Shown here piece after piece: positions 37,417-46,556 of a stretch of 64,000 nt of DNA (within the stretch, counting starts at the first letter, position 1; every line of letters begins with the position of its first letter). The translations under genes and the position numbers were made by a program. Under the pieces are notes generated by a model. The model ran no database searches and was not told the origin of the DNA. It saw nothing but the letters and a program-made list of their open reading frames with translations. This DNA comes from Dolomitihabitans soli (GTDB lineage Bacteria > Actinomycetota > Actinomycetes > Streptosporangiales > Streptosporangiaceae): NCBI RefSeq assembly GCF_022213955.1, contig NZ_JAKNTW010000005.1, forward strand, positions 186,001 through 250,000. The letters run 5' to 3'.

Positions 37417-37749
37417 TCAGATCATTCGTCTCAGCAGAGTGGACACCTCGGCGATCGTCTCATCCGGCACCCGGCCGATATGAAACTCGAATCGCTGCGG
37501 TGAGACGGCCCGGATCTGCTCGACCATGGCCCAGCTCGTTCGTGAGAGGTTGGTCTCAGCGGCCTTGATCTCGACGTGAGTTCCGAACCGGCGTTCGCGG
37601 GTGGTGAGCGGAACCGCGAAGACGAGGGCGAACCTCGACTGGTTGACATGCTCGTCGCTCACGATCAGGACAGGGCGGCGATAGCCCTGCTCGCGGCCGA
37701 TCGGCTCGCCCATGTCGGCGAACCAGATCTCACCTTGAGCTATCTTCAT
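37417..37749 (-). CDS. mazF: MazF/PemK family endoribonuclease toxin
   Basis: A 110-aa toxin with the PemK/MazF fold: QGEIWFADMG near residue 5, GREQGYRRPVLIVSD near 18-32, VPLTTRERRFGTHVEI, and a conserved Ser/Thr and acidic tail (SWAMVEQIRAVSP). MazF enzymes cut single-stranded mRNA, tRNA or rRNA at short sequences. It overlaps the upstream antitoxin gene by 20 bp, the usual coupled arrangement. Base composition of this pair is visibly less GC-rich than its neighbours, suggesting acquisition. Confidence 0.92.
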   Translation of the reverse strand: MKIAQGEIWFADMGEPIGREQGYRRPVLIVSDEHVNQSRFALVFAVPLTTRERRFGTHVEIKAAETNLSRTSWAMVEQIRAVSPQRFEFHIGRVPDETIAEVSTLLRRMI

Positions 37750-38044
37750 CGTTCTCCTCGGGAAATTTGATCAGGCCCTCCCACTCGGGAGCTATCCTGC
37801 GAGAGCCTGCGGGCGGACCCATGAACAGCTCCCGCTCCGCGACGTATTCGGCCCAGGACTCGGGTTCCTCCCGCTGGGTCCGCTCGATCGCGGCGTTGAG
37901 CTCCTGCCAAAACATCTTGTTCTCGTAGTCGCTGATGGCTTCGTTGAGCACCTCGGTCATATTGCGACCCTCCTGTCGGGCGAGTTTCGCGAGCTTGTCT
38001 CTCGTGCTGACGCTGACGCGGATCGTCGTCGCTTTAGGCTTCAT
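37730..38044 (-). CDS. Ribbon-helix-helix antitoxin of the mazF pair
   Basis: A 104-aa antitoxin. The N-terminal RHH motif (KATTIRVSVSTRDKLAKLA) binds DNA, and the C-terminal half (acidic, with WAEYVAEREL and the tail FPEENDEDSSR) should wrap the toxin. First gene of the TA pair. Start ATG 38044 is chosen because AGGAG ends 7 bp upstream; an in-frame ATG at 38050 lies right against that site. A TGACCA-17 bp-TAGACT promoter can be read upstream on the minus strand, with repeated CGTAG strings between as possible autorepression sites. Confidence 0.88.
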   Translation of the reverse strand: MKPKATTIRVSVSTRDKLAKLARQEGRNMTEVLNEAISDYENKMFWQELNAAIERTQREEPESWAEYVAERELFMGPPAGSRRIAPEWEGLIKFPEENDEDSSR

Positions 38045-38173
38045 CGTCATACTCCTGAGGCTACGTCCGCGTCTACGATGCAGTCTACTACGAATTGCTC
38101 ACTCTGGTCACACGCTCTGCAACACAGAGTAAACCATGTGGACGTCGGTAGCGGAGATGGTTAGCTCGTCGTC

Positions 38174-38899
38174 ATGGGTGATGACGCTTTTCTCCTTGTT
38201 TTGGCGGGTGTGGCCGTCTTTGTAGGGGCCGTGGTGCAGGGAAGTGTGGGTTTCGGGGTGGGGCTGGTGGGCGCGCCGGTGATCATGATGCTGGATCCGG
38301 GGGTGATGCCCGGCGCGATCCAGGTGGTCAATCTGACGATGCCGCTGTTCACGCTGGCCGTGGGGTGGCGCCGGGTGGACTGGCGGGGAGTCGGGTGGGC
38401 GCTGCTCGGCCGACTACCCGGCAGTGCTCTCGGCGCAGTCATTCTGGTCTACATATCCGCATACACCTTGGGCATTCTCGTGGGCGGCATGGTGCTCGTC
38501 GCGGTGGCCCTGAGCGCGTGGACGGTGGCGGTGCCGCGCAACGCGGGGACGATCACGGGGGCGGGGCTCGTCTCGGGCGTCACGGGCACCGCGACCGGCA
38601 TCGGCGGGCCGCCGATCGCGCTGGTCTTCCAGGGGGACAAGGGGCCGCAGATCCGGGCGACCTTGGCCATGTACTTCTTCCTCGGCGCGGCGCAGGCGCT
38701 GCTCATCCTCTGGCTCGTCGACGAGTTGACCGTCGAGGCGGTGCGTTTCGGGGGGCTGCTGGTCCCGTTCATGATCGCGGGTTTCCTGGTCTCCGGGCCG
38801 CTGCGCCGCTACCTCGACGGGGGCCGGGTCAGGGTCGCGGTCCTGGTCGTGGCCGGAGCGTCGGCGGTGGCGTTGATCGCGCAGAGCCTGGGACGTTAG
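38174..38899 (+). CDS. Sulfite exporter TauE/SafE family protein
   Basis: A 241-aa membrane protein with about seven or eight transmembrane segments and the family's two G-rich repeats (VQGSVGFGVGLVGAPVIM and SGVTGTATGIGGPPIAL). TauE/SafE proteins export organosulfonates, sulfite or related anions. It stands alone between the toxin-antitoxin pair and the sugar ABC operon; no sulfur gene is adjacent, so the substrate is open. Confidence 0.88.
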   Translation: MGDDAFLLVLAGVAVFVGAVVQGSVGFGVGLVGAPVIMMLDPGVMPGAIQVVNLTMPLFTLAVGWRRVDWRGVGWALLGRLPGSALGAVILVYISAYTLGILVGGMVLVAVALSAWTVAVPRNAGTITGAGLVSGVTGTATGIGGPPIALVFQGDKGPQIRATLAMYFFLGAAQALLILWLVDELTVEAVRFGGLLVPFMIAGFLVSGPLRRYLDGGRVRVAVLVVAGASAVALIAQSLGR

Positions 38900-38914
38900 G
38901 GCGACGTTTCTGGA

Positions 38915-38994
38915 TTGTTACCAGGAACAACAAACTCACCCCTGTGGGGGTCTTCCTAAGCAGGCCGTCGGCGGATTACGTTGCCGCAAACAAC
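38915..38994 (+). promoter_or_regulatory. Candidate ROK/XylR-type operators upstream of xylF
   Basis: TTGTTACCAGGAACAA (38915-38930) runs into CAAACTC, resembling Gram-positive XylR operators (TTTGTT...AACAAACTAA type). A second dyad, GTTGCCGCAAACAAC, lies at 38980-38994. The ROK regulator encoded at the end of this operon is the likely ligand. Confidence 0.4.
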
Positions 38995-39033
38995 TTTCAA
39001 CTCCCCCCAACCCCCCACGAAAGGACCCGTGCG

Positions 39034-40143
39034 ATGCGCAAGGGGATCCTCAGCCTTACGGCCGCCGCGGCGGCGATCACCCTCGGTCTCACCGCTTGCG
39101 GGGGCGAGAGCGGTGGCACCACGGGCGCCCAGGAGACCGCCACCCAGGCGGCCAAGCCGGGCAAGATCGGTGTCATCCTGCCCGACAGCAAGTCCTCGGC
39201 CCGCTGGGAGACGGCGGACCGCAAGTACCTCGAAGAGGCGTTCAAGACCGCCGGCGTCGCCCACGACATCCAGAACGCCCAGGGCGACAAGAACACCTTC
39301 CAGACGATCGCCGACCAGATGATCACCAATGGCGCCACCGTGCTGGTCATCGTCAACCTCGACAGCGGCACCGGCAAGGCCGTACTGGACAAGGCGAAGT
39401 CGCAGGGCGTGGCCACGATCGACTACGACCGGCTGACCCTGGGCGGCAGCGCCTCCTACTACGTCAGCTTCGACAACGTGAAGGTCGGCACCCTCCAAGG
39501 GGAGGGACTGGCGAAGTGCCTGACCGAGAAGAAGGCGGACAAGCCCATCGTCGCCGAGCTCAACGGCTCTCCGACCGACAACAACGCCACGCTGTTCAAG
39601 CAGGGGTACGACGGCGTGCTCCAGCCCAAGTACGACTCGGGTGACTACGTCAAGGGCCCGGACCAGTCCGTTCCCGAGTGGGACAACACCCAGGCGGGCA
39701 CGCTCTTCGAGCAGATGCTGACCCAGGAGCCGAAGATCGCGGGAGTGCTGGCCGCGAACGACGGGCTCGGCAACGCAGCCATCACGGTGCTGAAGAAGCA
39801 GAAGCTCAACGGCAAGGTGCCGGTCACCGGCCAGGACGCCACCGTGCAGGGGCTGCAGAACATCCTCACCGGCGACCAGTGCATGACCGTGTACAAGGCG
39901 GTCAAGAAGGAGGCCGACGCGACCGCGGAGCTCGCCATCGCCCTGGCCAAGGGCGAGAAGCCGACGGTGAGCGGGTCGGTGAAGGACCCCGAGGGCGGCA
40001 GGGACGTGCCCTCGGTCCTGCTGGAGCCCCAGGCGATCTTCTTCGACAACGTCAAGGACGTCGTCACCGACGGGTACGTCAGCAAGGACGAGCTGTGCAC
40101 CGGCGACTTCGCCGAGAAGTGCACCGAGGCCGGCGTCTCCTGA
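39034..40143 (+). CDS. xylF: Sugar ABC transporter substrate-binding lipoprotein (xylose type)
   Basis: A 369-aa lipoprotein: signal peptide with lipobox LTAC (Cys about 23), a Gly/Ser/Thr-rich tether, then a type I periplasmic-binding fold of the D-xylose/ribose class (KIGVILPDSKSSARWETADRK in outline; VTGQDATVQGLQNILTGDQCMTVYK). It captures sugar outside the cell for the XylGH pump. Start ATG follows AAAGGACC. Separated from xylG by an 80-bp gap with a hairpin, which would give the binding protein more mRNA than the pump. Confidence 0.92.
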   Translation: MRKGILSLTAAAAAITLGLTACGGESGGTTGAQETATQAAKPGKIGVILPDSKSSARWETADRKYLEEAFKTAGVAHDIQNAQGDKNTFQTIADQMITNGATVLVIVNLDSGTGKAVLDKAKSQGVATIDYDRLTLGGSASYYVSFDNVKVGTLQGEGLAKCLTEKKADKPIVAELNGSPTDNNATLFKQGYDGVLQPKYDSGDYVKGPDQSVPEWDNTQAGTLFEQMLTQEPKIAGVLAANDGLGNAAITVLKKQKLNGKVPVTGQDATVQGLQNILTGDQCMTVYKAVKKEADATAELAIALAKGEKPTVSGSVKDPEGGRDVPSVLLEPQAIFFDNVKDVVTDGYVSKDELCTGDFAEKCTEAGVS

Positions 40144-40149
40144 TCCCGC

Positions 40150-40184
40150 ACGGCCGGCATGTCCAGACGGGACGTGCCGGCCGT
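40150..40184 (+). terminator. Intra-operon hairpin between xylF and xylG
   Basis: ACGGCCGGCA (40150-40159) pairs with TGCCGGCCGT (40175-40184), with a short inner stem (GTCC/GGGAC). No U-run, so partial termination or 3'-end protection of the xylF message is likely. Confidence 0.7.
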
Positions 40185-40222
40185 ACCATCCGCATCAGCG
40201 CCCCCGAAGAGGAGCAGCCCCC

Positions 40223-40993
40223 ATGCCCCCCGTACTCGAGCTACGCGGGATCGACAAGAGCTTCGGCCCCGTGCAGGTCCTGCACGACGTCGCCTTCTCC
40301 GCCCACTCCGGCGAGGTCACCGCGCTCGTCGGAGACAACGGCGCGGGCAAGTCCACGCTGGTCAAGTGTGTGGGCGGAATCTATCCGATCGACGCCGGAG
40401 ACTATCTCTTCGAGGGCAGGCCGGTGCAGGTCAACGACCCGCGTGCCGCCGCCGAACTGGGCATCGAGATCGTCTACCAGGATCTGGCGCTCTGCGACAA
40501 CCTCGACATCGTGCAGAACATGTTCCTCGGCCGGGAGCGCAAGAGCGGCTTGGTCCTCGACGAGCCGACCATGGAGGAGATGGCCGAGCGGACCCTCGCC
40601 GGCCTCTCCGTCAAGACCGTGAAGTCGATCCGCCAGCTCGTCTCCAGCCTCTCGGGCGGCCAGCGGCAGACCGTGGCCATCGCCAAGGCCGTGCTCTGGA
40701 ACAGCAAGATCGTCGTCCTCGACGAGCCGACGGCGGCGCTCGGCGTCGCACAGACCGCCCAGGTGCTCGAACTCGTCCGCAGGCTCGCCGACAACGGCCT
40801 CGCCGTCGTGCTGATCTCGCACAACATGAACGACGTGTTCGCGATCTCCGACCGGATCGCGGCCCTCTACCTGGGGCGGATGGCGGCCCAGGTCAAGACC
40901 TCCGACGTGACGCACGCGCAGGTCGTCGAACTGATCACCTCGGGCCGTAGCGGGGAACTCGGCCTCAACAACGGCAGCGGAGTCGCGTCATGA
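40223..40993 (+). CDS. xylG: Sugar ABC transporter ATP-binding protein
   Basis: A 256-aa single nucleotide-binding-domain ATPase: Walker A GDNGAGKST (about 37-45), Q-loop in EIVYQDLALC, signature LSGGQRQTVAIAK (about 145) and Walker B VVLDEPTAAL (about 168). Unlike E. coli XylG/RbsA (two ATPase domains, ~500 aa), it has only one, the usual actinobacterial form, so it should work as a dimer under the XylH permease. Overlaps xylH by 4 bp. Confidence 0.92.
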   Translation: MPPVLELRGIDKSFGPVQVLHDVAFSAHSGEVTALVGDNGAGKSTLVKCVGGIYPIDAGDYLFEGRPVQVNDPRAAAELGIEIVYQDLALCDNLDIVQNMFLGRERKSGLVLDEPTMEEMAERTLAGLSVKTVKSIRQLVSSLSGGQRQTVAIAKAVLWNSKIVVLDEPTAALGVAQTAQVLELVRRLADNGLAVVLISHNMNDVFAISDRIAALYLGRMAAQVKTSDVTHAQVVELITSGRSGELGLNNGSGVAS

Positions 40994-42237
40994 GCGCCAC
41001 CTTGACCCCCGACCGCACGGTCGACACCCCCTCGATCGCCAACAACACCCGCGGCTACTTCGAGCGGGTACGCGGCGGGGACATGGGCGCGCTGCCCGCC
41101 GTCTTCGGCCTGATCGTCCTCTGCACGGTCTTCGCCGTGCTGCGGCCCTCGTTCCTCACGTCGGGCAACTTCGCCAACCTGTTCACCCAGGGCGCCCCGG
41201 TGACCGTCATCGCCATGGGCCTGGTCTTCGTCCTGCTGCTCGGCGAGATCGACCTGTCGGCGGGCTTCGCCAGCGGGGTGTGCGCCGCCGTGCTCGCGGT
41301 CCTGCTGACCGGGCAGGGACTGCCGTGGTACATCGCGGTCAGCACCGCGATCGCGGTCGGGGTGCTGATCGGGGCGGTGCTCGGGCTACTCGTCGCGAAG
41401 GTGGGGATCCCCTCCTTCGTGGTCACGCTGGCCGCCTTCCTGGCCTTCCAGGGACTGGTCCTGCTGCTGGTCAAGAACGGTACGATCATCGCCGTCCGCG
41501 ACGAGACGATCCTGGCCCTCGCCAACAACAACCTGCCGCCCGCCCTCGGCTGGGCCCTCTTCGCGGTCTGCGTGGCCGGTTACGCGGCCGTGCAGGTGGT
41601 GCGGGCACGCAAGCGGGCGACCCGGGGGCTGACCGCCGACCCGCTCACCCTGATCGCGCTCCGGGTGGGCCTGCTCGCGCTGATCGCCGGGCTGGCCGTC
41701 TACGCGCTGAACCTGGAGCGCAGCCGCAACGAGCTGATCGTCTCGCTCAAGGGCGTGCCGATGGTGGTGCCGCTCATCGTGGTCCTGCTGCTGGTGTGGA
41801 CCTTCGTGCTGCGCCGTACGGCGTTCGGGCGGCACGTCTACGCGGTCGGCGGAAACGCGGAGGCCGCCCGCCGGGCCGGCATCCCGGTGGACCGCATCAA
41901 GATCAGCGCGTTCGTCATCTGCTCCGGCATGGCGGCGATCGGCGGCATCATCTTCGCCTCCAAGGCCGCCTCCGTGGACCCCACGACGGGAGGCAGCACC
42001 GCCCTGCTGTACGCCGTGGGCGCGGCCGTCATCGGCGGCACCAGCCTGTTCGGCGGCAAGGGCAGGGTGATGGACGCGGTGCTGGGCGGCGCCGTGGTCG
42101 CGGTGATCGAGAACGGCATGGGCCTGATGGGCTACAGCGCCGGGGTGAAGTACATGGTCACCGGGTCGGTCCTGCTGCTGGCGGCGGGGGTCGACGCCCT
42201 CCTGCGCAAGCGCGCCGCCGCCACTGGTCTAAGGTGA
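40990..42237 (+). CDS. xylH: Sugar ABC transporter permease
   Basis: A 415-aa permease of the RbsC/XylH class with about ten to twelve transmembrane segments, and the conserved cytosolic-loop motifs LGEIDLSAGF (about 80) and AVGGNAEAARRAGIPV (about 285). ATGA overlap with xylG and GTGA overlap with the ROK gene show one tightly coupled transcript. Confidence 0.92.
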   Translation: MSATLTPDRTVDTPSIANNTRGYFERVRGGDMGALPAVFGLIVLCTVFAVLRPSFLTSGNFANLFTQGAPVTVIAMGLVFVLLLGEIDLSAGFASGVCAAVLAVLLTGQGLPWYIAVSTAIAVGVLIGAVLGLLVAKVGIPSFVVTLAAFLAFQGLVLLLVKNGTIIAVRDETILALANNNLPPALGWALFAVCVAGYAAVQVVRARKRATRGLTADPLTLIALRVGLLALIAGLAVYALNLERSRNELIVSLKGVPMVVPLIVVLLLVWTFVLRRTAFGRHVYAVGGNAEAARRAGIPVDRIKISAFVICSGMAAIGGIIFASKAASVDPTTGGSTALLYAVGAAVIGGTSLFGGKGRVMDAVLGGAVVAVIENGMGLMGYSAGVKYMVTGSVLLLAAGVDALLRKRAAATGLR

Positions 42238-43481
42238 TCAGCGACTCGGACCCCTCCCTCGAACGGCAGGCACCCACGGCCATGCGCGCAGGCCCCTCCC
42301 AAGAGGAGATCCGGCGCCACAATCTCGGCGCGCTGCTCCGCCATGTCCATCTCGGCGGGCCGACCTCGCGCGCCGAGCTGACGACCCGGATGGGGCTCAA
42401 CCGCAGCACGATCATGGCGCTCACCGCCGACCTCACCGCCGCCGGGCTGGTCCGCGAGGAACTGCCGCGAGACACGGGCCGGGCGGGCAGGCCGTCGCTG
42501 GTCGTCCGGCCCGAGTCGGCGAAGGTCTACGTCTTCGCCTTCGACGTCGGGGTGGACCGCGTGGCGGCGGCCCGCGTGGGCCTCGGCGGGACGATCCTGG
42601 ACCGCCGCGACGCCGTACGGCACCGCGGCCCGTTCGAGCTGGACGAGGTGGTCGGCGGGCTGGCCTCGTTCGCCAGGCAGATGCACCGAAAGACCCGTTC
42701 CGACACGGTGTGCGTGGGGGCGGGGGCCGCGTTCGCCGGCGGCGTGCGCAACGACGGCGTGATCAGGTTCGGCCCGAACATGGGGGCGTACGACGTGCCG
42801 TTCGGCGAGGAACTGGCCCGCAAACTCGGCCTCGGGCTGACCGTCGCGGTCGGCAACGACGCCAACCTGGCGGCCATGGCCGAGCAGTCACGCGGGCTCG
42901 GGGTGGGCAGCCGTGACCTGATCTACCTGCACGGAGACGTCGGCATCGGCGGCGGTGTGATCGCGGGGGGCCACCTGCTGGGCGGCCACGAGGGCTACGG
43001 CGGCGAGGTCGGCCACATGGTGGTCAATCCGGGCGGCCGCGCCTGCGGCTGCGGGTCGCACGGCTGCCTGGAGGCGGAGGTGGGGGAACGCGCCCTGCTG
43101 GAGCTGGCCGGCCGGTTCGGCCAGCAGGTCGGCAGGGACGCCGTGCGGGCCGTGGTCGACGCCGCCGACCGGGGGGACATCGTCGCCCAGGAGGCGCTCA
43201 GCCGGGTCGGCGACTGGCTCGGCCTGGGCGTCGCCAACCTGGTCAACGTGTTCAACCCGGAGATCGTGGTGTTCGGCGGGATGCTCCGCGAGGTCTACCT
43301 GGGGGCGGCGGCGCAGGTGCGCAGCCGCATCGCGACCGAGGCACTGGCCGCCTCACGGGAGCGCCTGCGTCTGCGCACCTCCGCGCTGGGCGATGACGCC
43401 ACCCTGGTGGGCGCGGCCGAGCTGGCCTTCTCACACGTGCTGGCCGATCCCCTCGAAGCCCTCGCGCGGGTGAGCTCCTAG
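42234..43481 (+). CDS. ROK family transcriptional regulator (Rok7B7-like)
   Basis: A 415-aa ROK repressor. N-terminal winged helix (about 22-80; NLGALLRHVHLGGPTSRAELT), then a sugar-kinase-like domain with DVGVDRVAAA, the GIGGGVIAGG loop and the ROK zinc motif CGCGSHGCLEAE (about 263-275). Encoded directly after xylFGH with a GTGA overlap. The same arrangement in Streptomyces coelicolor belongs to Rok7B7, which affects xylose use and carbon catabolite control; by synteny this is probably the equivalent. An internal ATG at 42282 is an alternative start. Confidence 0.9.
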   Translation: MISDSDPSLERQAPTAMRAGPSQEEIRRHNLGALLRHVHLGGPTSRAELTTRMGLNRSTIMALTADLTAAGLVREELPRDTGRAGRPSLVVRPESAKVYVFAFDVGVDRVAAARVGLGGTILDRRDAVRHRGPFELDEVVGGLASFARQMHRKTRSDTVCVGAGAAFAGGVRNDGVIRFGPNMGAYDVPFGEELARKLGLGLTVAVGNDANLAAMAEQSRGLGVGSRDLIYLHGDVGIGGGVIAGGHLLGGHEGYGGEVGHMVVNPGGRACGCGSHGCLEAEVGERALLELAGRFGQQVGRDAVRAVVDAADRGDIVAQEALSRVGDWLGLGVANLVNVFNPEIVVFGGMLREVYLGAAAQVRSRIATEALAASRERLRLRTSALGDDATLVGAAELAFSHVLADPLEALARVSS

Positions 43482-43492
43482 CCGGTCGCTCC

Positions 43493-43536
43493 CCGTAAAA
43501 AGATCGTACGGCCGCGCCCGGAGGCACGGCCGTACG
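43493..43536 (-). terminator. Intrinsic terminator between the ROK and metallopeptidase genes
   Basis: A 10-bp perfect stem (43505-43514 with 43527-43536), 12-nt loop, followed on the minus strand by ATCTTTTTAC. A textbook rho-independent terminator for the minus-strand metallopeptidase gene; it also ends the plus-strand operon. Confidence 0.9.
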
Positions 43537-43559
43537 TCATCGGAAGGTCGGGTCGGGGA

Positions 43560-44414
43560 TCAGGCGACGCGCCCGTTCGGGGCGGTCCAGGTGTTGCAGC
43601 CGCTGGGGCCGCCGGTGCTGAATCCGCGCTTCATCCAGTACGCCTGGGTGTAGCCCTTGCCGTGGTCGTTGGTCGGCCAGCCCTTGTGGCCGTTCTTGGA
43701 GGTCCAGTCGACCATGCCGCTCCACTCCTGGGAGTTCACCGGCAGGGAGCTCTGGACGCTGCGCAGGAAGGCGGAGGCCATGCAGTCGGCCTGCACTTCG
43801 AAGCGCCGCGAGAGCGCGAGCTTGGCGGATCCGCGAGCCCGCGCGTGCACCGGGAAGTAGTAGTTGGTGGCGATGCCGCTGACGGTCTGCACGTGGTGCG
43901 CGTACTCGTGCGCCATGAACTGCGCGAGACCGAGGTCGAACGGGTCGCGAAGGATCTTCTTCGTGACGCCGATGTACATCGTCTTGTTGGACGAGCAGTA
44001 GTAGCCGCCCGCACCCGAGGGCCACCTGCCGCACGGGCTGCTCACCCGGCTGGTGACGAAGCGGAGGCGCGGCTTGCTGAAGGGCAGCTTCGCCTTCTTG
44101 AACTGGCGGGCCCAGGAGTTGTTGAGACAGGTGTTCACCCGGCTCATGAAGGTCTTGTACGACGCCGCACTCCCCGTGCGGATGGAACCCGGTCGGCAGT
44201 TGATCCGGGAGAGCAGTCCGGTCCGGTAGATGGGGTTGTGCGTCGCGGCACGCTTGCCCTGCGGCACGGCCTGCCGCGTGTTCTGCTGCTGCGTCTCCTT
44301 CGTGGCGGCCGGCGCCGTGGCGCCCGATGCCTCAGCCGTGCCCGCCCCGAGGAGGGTGAGGACCGCGGCCGCGGCGATTAGGGATGAGAGTTTGCTGATG
44401 GGGAGGGTGTTCAT
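43560..44414 (-). CDS. Secreted neutral zinc metallopeptidase (YpfJ-like)
   Basis: A 284-aa exported protein with a Sec signal peptide (about 1-30, ending TAEASGA), a basic spacer and a peptidase domain with the zinc motif HEYAHH (about 169-174) and the downstream ligand in RRFEVQADCMA. The pattern is that of the neutral zinc metallopeptidase/DUF2342-like putative_zn family. Four Cys (INC, NTC, SPC, YYC) could form disulfides outside the cell. Divergent from dxs across a 133-bp gap. Confidence 0.88.
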   Translation of the reverse strand: MNTLPISKLSSLIAAAAVLTLLGAGTAEASGATAPAATKETQQQNTRQAVPQGKRAATHNPIYRTGLLSRINCRPGSIRTGSAASYKTFMSRVNTCLNNSWARQFKKAKLPFSKPRLRFVTSRVSSPCGRWPSGAGGYYCSSNKTMYIGVTKKILRDPFDLGLAQFMAHEYAHHVQTVSGIATNYYFPVHARARGSAKLALSRRFEVQADCMASAFLRSVQSSLPVNSQEWSGMVDWTSKNGHKGWPTNDHGKGYTQAYWMKRGFSTGGPSGCNTWTAPNGRVA

Positions 44415-44461
44415 AATGGTGCAAAGATTAGACCATTACGTCGCAAATCGGGCCAGCTTCA

Positions 44462-44479
44462 CGATCCTTCGAAGGATCG
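44462..44479. promoter_or_regulatory. Perfect 18-bp palindrome between the metallopeptidase and dxs
   Basis: CGATCCTTCGAAGGATCG is a perfect dyad 27 bp upstream of the TACACT (44506-44511) that is the best dxs -10 candidate. No spacer between arms, so a dimeric repressor/activator site is more likely than a terminator. Confidence 0.55.
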
Positions 44480-44547
44480 CCTGAAGTACCGGCCCCCCGG
44501 CGAACTACACTCGTGGAATCGGTAGCGCGAGCAGAGAGGATGATTCC

Positions 44548-46455
44548 GTGGCTGAGCGGGCTGGACTCCTTAAGTCGATCACGGGTCCCAAGGACCTCAA
44601 ACGGCTGGAAGCAGAGGAGCTGCCACGGCTCGCGGCGGAGATCCGCGACCTGCTCGTCACCTCGGCAGCCAGGAACGGCGGCCATCTGGGCCCCAACCTC
44701 GGAGTGGTCGAGCTCACCATCGCGCTGCACCGGGTCTTCGACTCCCCGGTGGACAAGGTGCTCTGGGACACCGGTCACCAGGCCTACGTCCACAAGATGC
44801 TCACCGGCAGGGCCGGCGACTTCGGCTCGCTGCGGCTGGAGGGCGGGCTGTCGGGCTATCCGAGCCAGGCCGAGTCCGAGCACGACGTCATCGAGAACTC
44901 GCACGCCTCGACCGTGCTGTCCTACGCCGACGGCCTGGCCAAGGCGTACAAGGTGCGCGGCGAGCCGCACCGGGCGATCGTGCCGGTGATCGGCGACGGC
45001 GCGCTCACCGGCGGCATGGCCTGGGAGGCGCTGAACAACATCGCCGCCGGCAAGGACCTGCCGGTGATCATCGTGGTCAACGACAACGGCCGCTCCTACT
45101 CGCCGACCATCGGCGGGCTGGCCAGCCACCTGTCCTCGCTGCGGGTGACCCAGCGCTACGAGGAGACGCTGGAGTTCGTCAAGGACAACCTGGGCCGGGT
45201 GCCGGTGGTGGGCGGTCCGTTCTACGAGACCCTGCACGGCATCAAGAAGGGCCTCAAGGACATCCTGGCCCCGCAGGCGATGTTCGAGGACCTCGGCCTG
45301 AAATACGTCGGTCCCATCGACGGGCACGACGAGCAGGCCGTCGAGGCGGCCCTGCGCAAGGGGCGCGACTTCCGCGGCCCGGTCATCGTGCACGTGATCA
45401 CCCGTAAGGGGTTCGGCTACTCGCCCGCCGAGAACGACGAGGAGGACTGCTACCACTCGCCGGGCGCCTTCGACCCGGTCACCGGCGAGGAGCTGCCCAA
45501 GCCGCCGGGCTGGACGAGCGTGTTCAGCGAGGAGATCGTGCGCATCGGCCAGGCGCGGTCCGACGTCGTCGCGATCACCGCCGCGATGCAGCACCCGGTG
45601 GGCCTGGCCCCCTTCGCCGAGGCCTTCCCCGACCGCTTCTACGACGTCGGCATCGCCGAGCAGCACGCGCTGACCTCCGCGGCGGGACTCGCCCTCGGCG
45701 GCCTGCACCCCGTGGTCGCGCTCTACTCCACCTTCCTCAACCGTGCCTTCGACCAGCTCCTGCTCGACGTCGCCCTGCACCGGCTCCCCGTGACGGTGGT
45801 GCTCGACCGGGCCGGGGTCACCGGAGACGACGGCCCCAGCCACAACGGCATGTGGGACCTGTCGATCCTGCACGTCGTGCCCGACCTGCGCATCGCCGTG
45901 CCACGCGACGCCGTACGGCTGCGCGAGCTGCTCGCCGAGTCGGTCGAGGTCGCCGACGGCCCCACCGTGGTGCGCTACCCCAAGGGCCCGGTCGCGGCCG
46001 AGATCGAGGCGGTCGGCAAGCTGGGCGGAGCCGACGTGCTGCGGACCGGCGACCCCGACGTGCTGCTGATCGCGGTCGGCCCGATGGCCGGAGTCTGCCT
46101 GGAGGCCGCCGTGTTGCTCGACGCGCAGGGCATCTCGGCCACGGTGGTCGATCCCCGCTGGGTCCGGCCGCTCGACGAGGCCCTGGTGCTCGCGGCGGGC
46201 GCGCACAAGCTGGTCGCCGTCGTCGAGGACGCCGGCCGGGTGGGCGGTGTGGGCGACGGGGTGGCGCGGATGCTCCACGACGCCGACGTGGACGTGCCCG
46301 TGCGCACGTACGGCATCCCGCAGCGCTTCCTCGACCACGCCAAACGCGCCAAGATCCTCAACGAGATCGGCCTCAACCCGCAGGATCTCGCCCGCGAGAT
46401 CACCGAGGCGGTCGCCAAGCGGAGCCCCGCGCTGGAGCACCACCCGAGCAACTGA
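44548..46455 (+). CDS. dxs: 1-deoxy-D-xylulose-5-phosphate synthase
   Basis: A 635-aa thiamine-diphosphate enzyme that condenses pyruvate and glyceraldehyde-3-phosphate, the first step of the MEP isoprenoid pathway and also feeding thiamine synthesis. TPP-binding motif: [17 protein letters not shown] (about 149) through VNDN; transketolase second domain with [18 protein letters not shown] (about 366-383, catalytic Glu/His); C-terminal domain to 620. GTG start 44548 with GAGAGGA upstream. Confidence 0.96.
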   Translation: MAERAGLLKSITGPKDLKRLEAEELPRLAAEIRDLLVTSAARNGGHLGPNLGVVELTIALHRVFDSPVDKVLWDTGHQAYVHKMLTGRAGDFGSLRLEGGLSGYPSQAESEHDVIENSHASTVLSYADGLAKAYKVRGEPHRAIVPVIGDGALTGGMAWEALNNIAAGKDLPVIIVVNDNGRSYSPTIGGLASHLSSLRVTQRYEETLEFVKDNLGRVPVVGGPFYETLHGIKKGLKDILAPQAMFEDLGLKYVGPIDGHDEQAVEAALRKGRDFRGPVIVHVITRKGFGYSPAENDEEDCYHSPGAFDPVTGEELPKPPGWTSVFSEEIVRIGQARSDVVAITAAMQHPVGLAPFAEAFPDRFYDVGIAEQHALTSAAGLALGGLHPVVALYSTFLNRAFDQLLLDVALHRLPVTVVLDRAGVTGDDGPSHNGMWDLSILHVVPDLRIAVPRDAVRLRELLAESVEVADGPTVVRYPKGPVAAEIEAVGKLGGADVLRTGDPDVLLIAVGPMAGVCLEAAVLLDAQGISATVVDPRWVRPLDEALVLAAGAHKLVAVVEDAGRVGGVGDGVARMLHDADVDVPVRTYGIPQRFLDHAKRAKILNEIGLNPQDLAREITEAVAKRSPALEHHPSN

Positions 46456-46556
46456 TCCTCCTCCCTTGGCAAACCCTGGGACATCCCAGCCCTTAGAAGG
46501 AGAAAGAAGGGGGCAACCAGGGACTAGGGAGCCGATCAGGGGGCAGGGCGGTGGTC

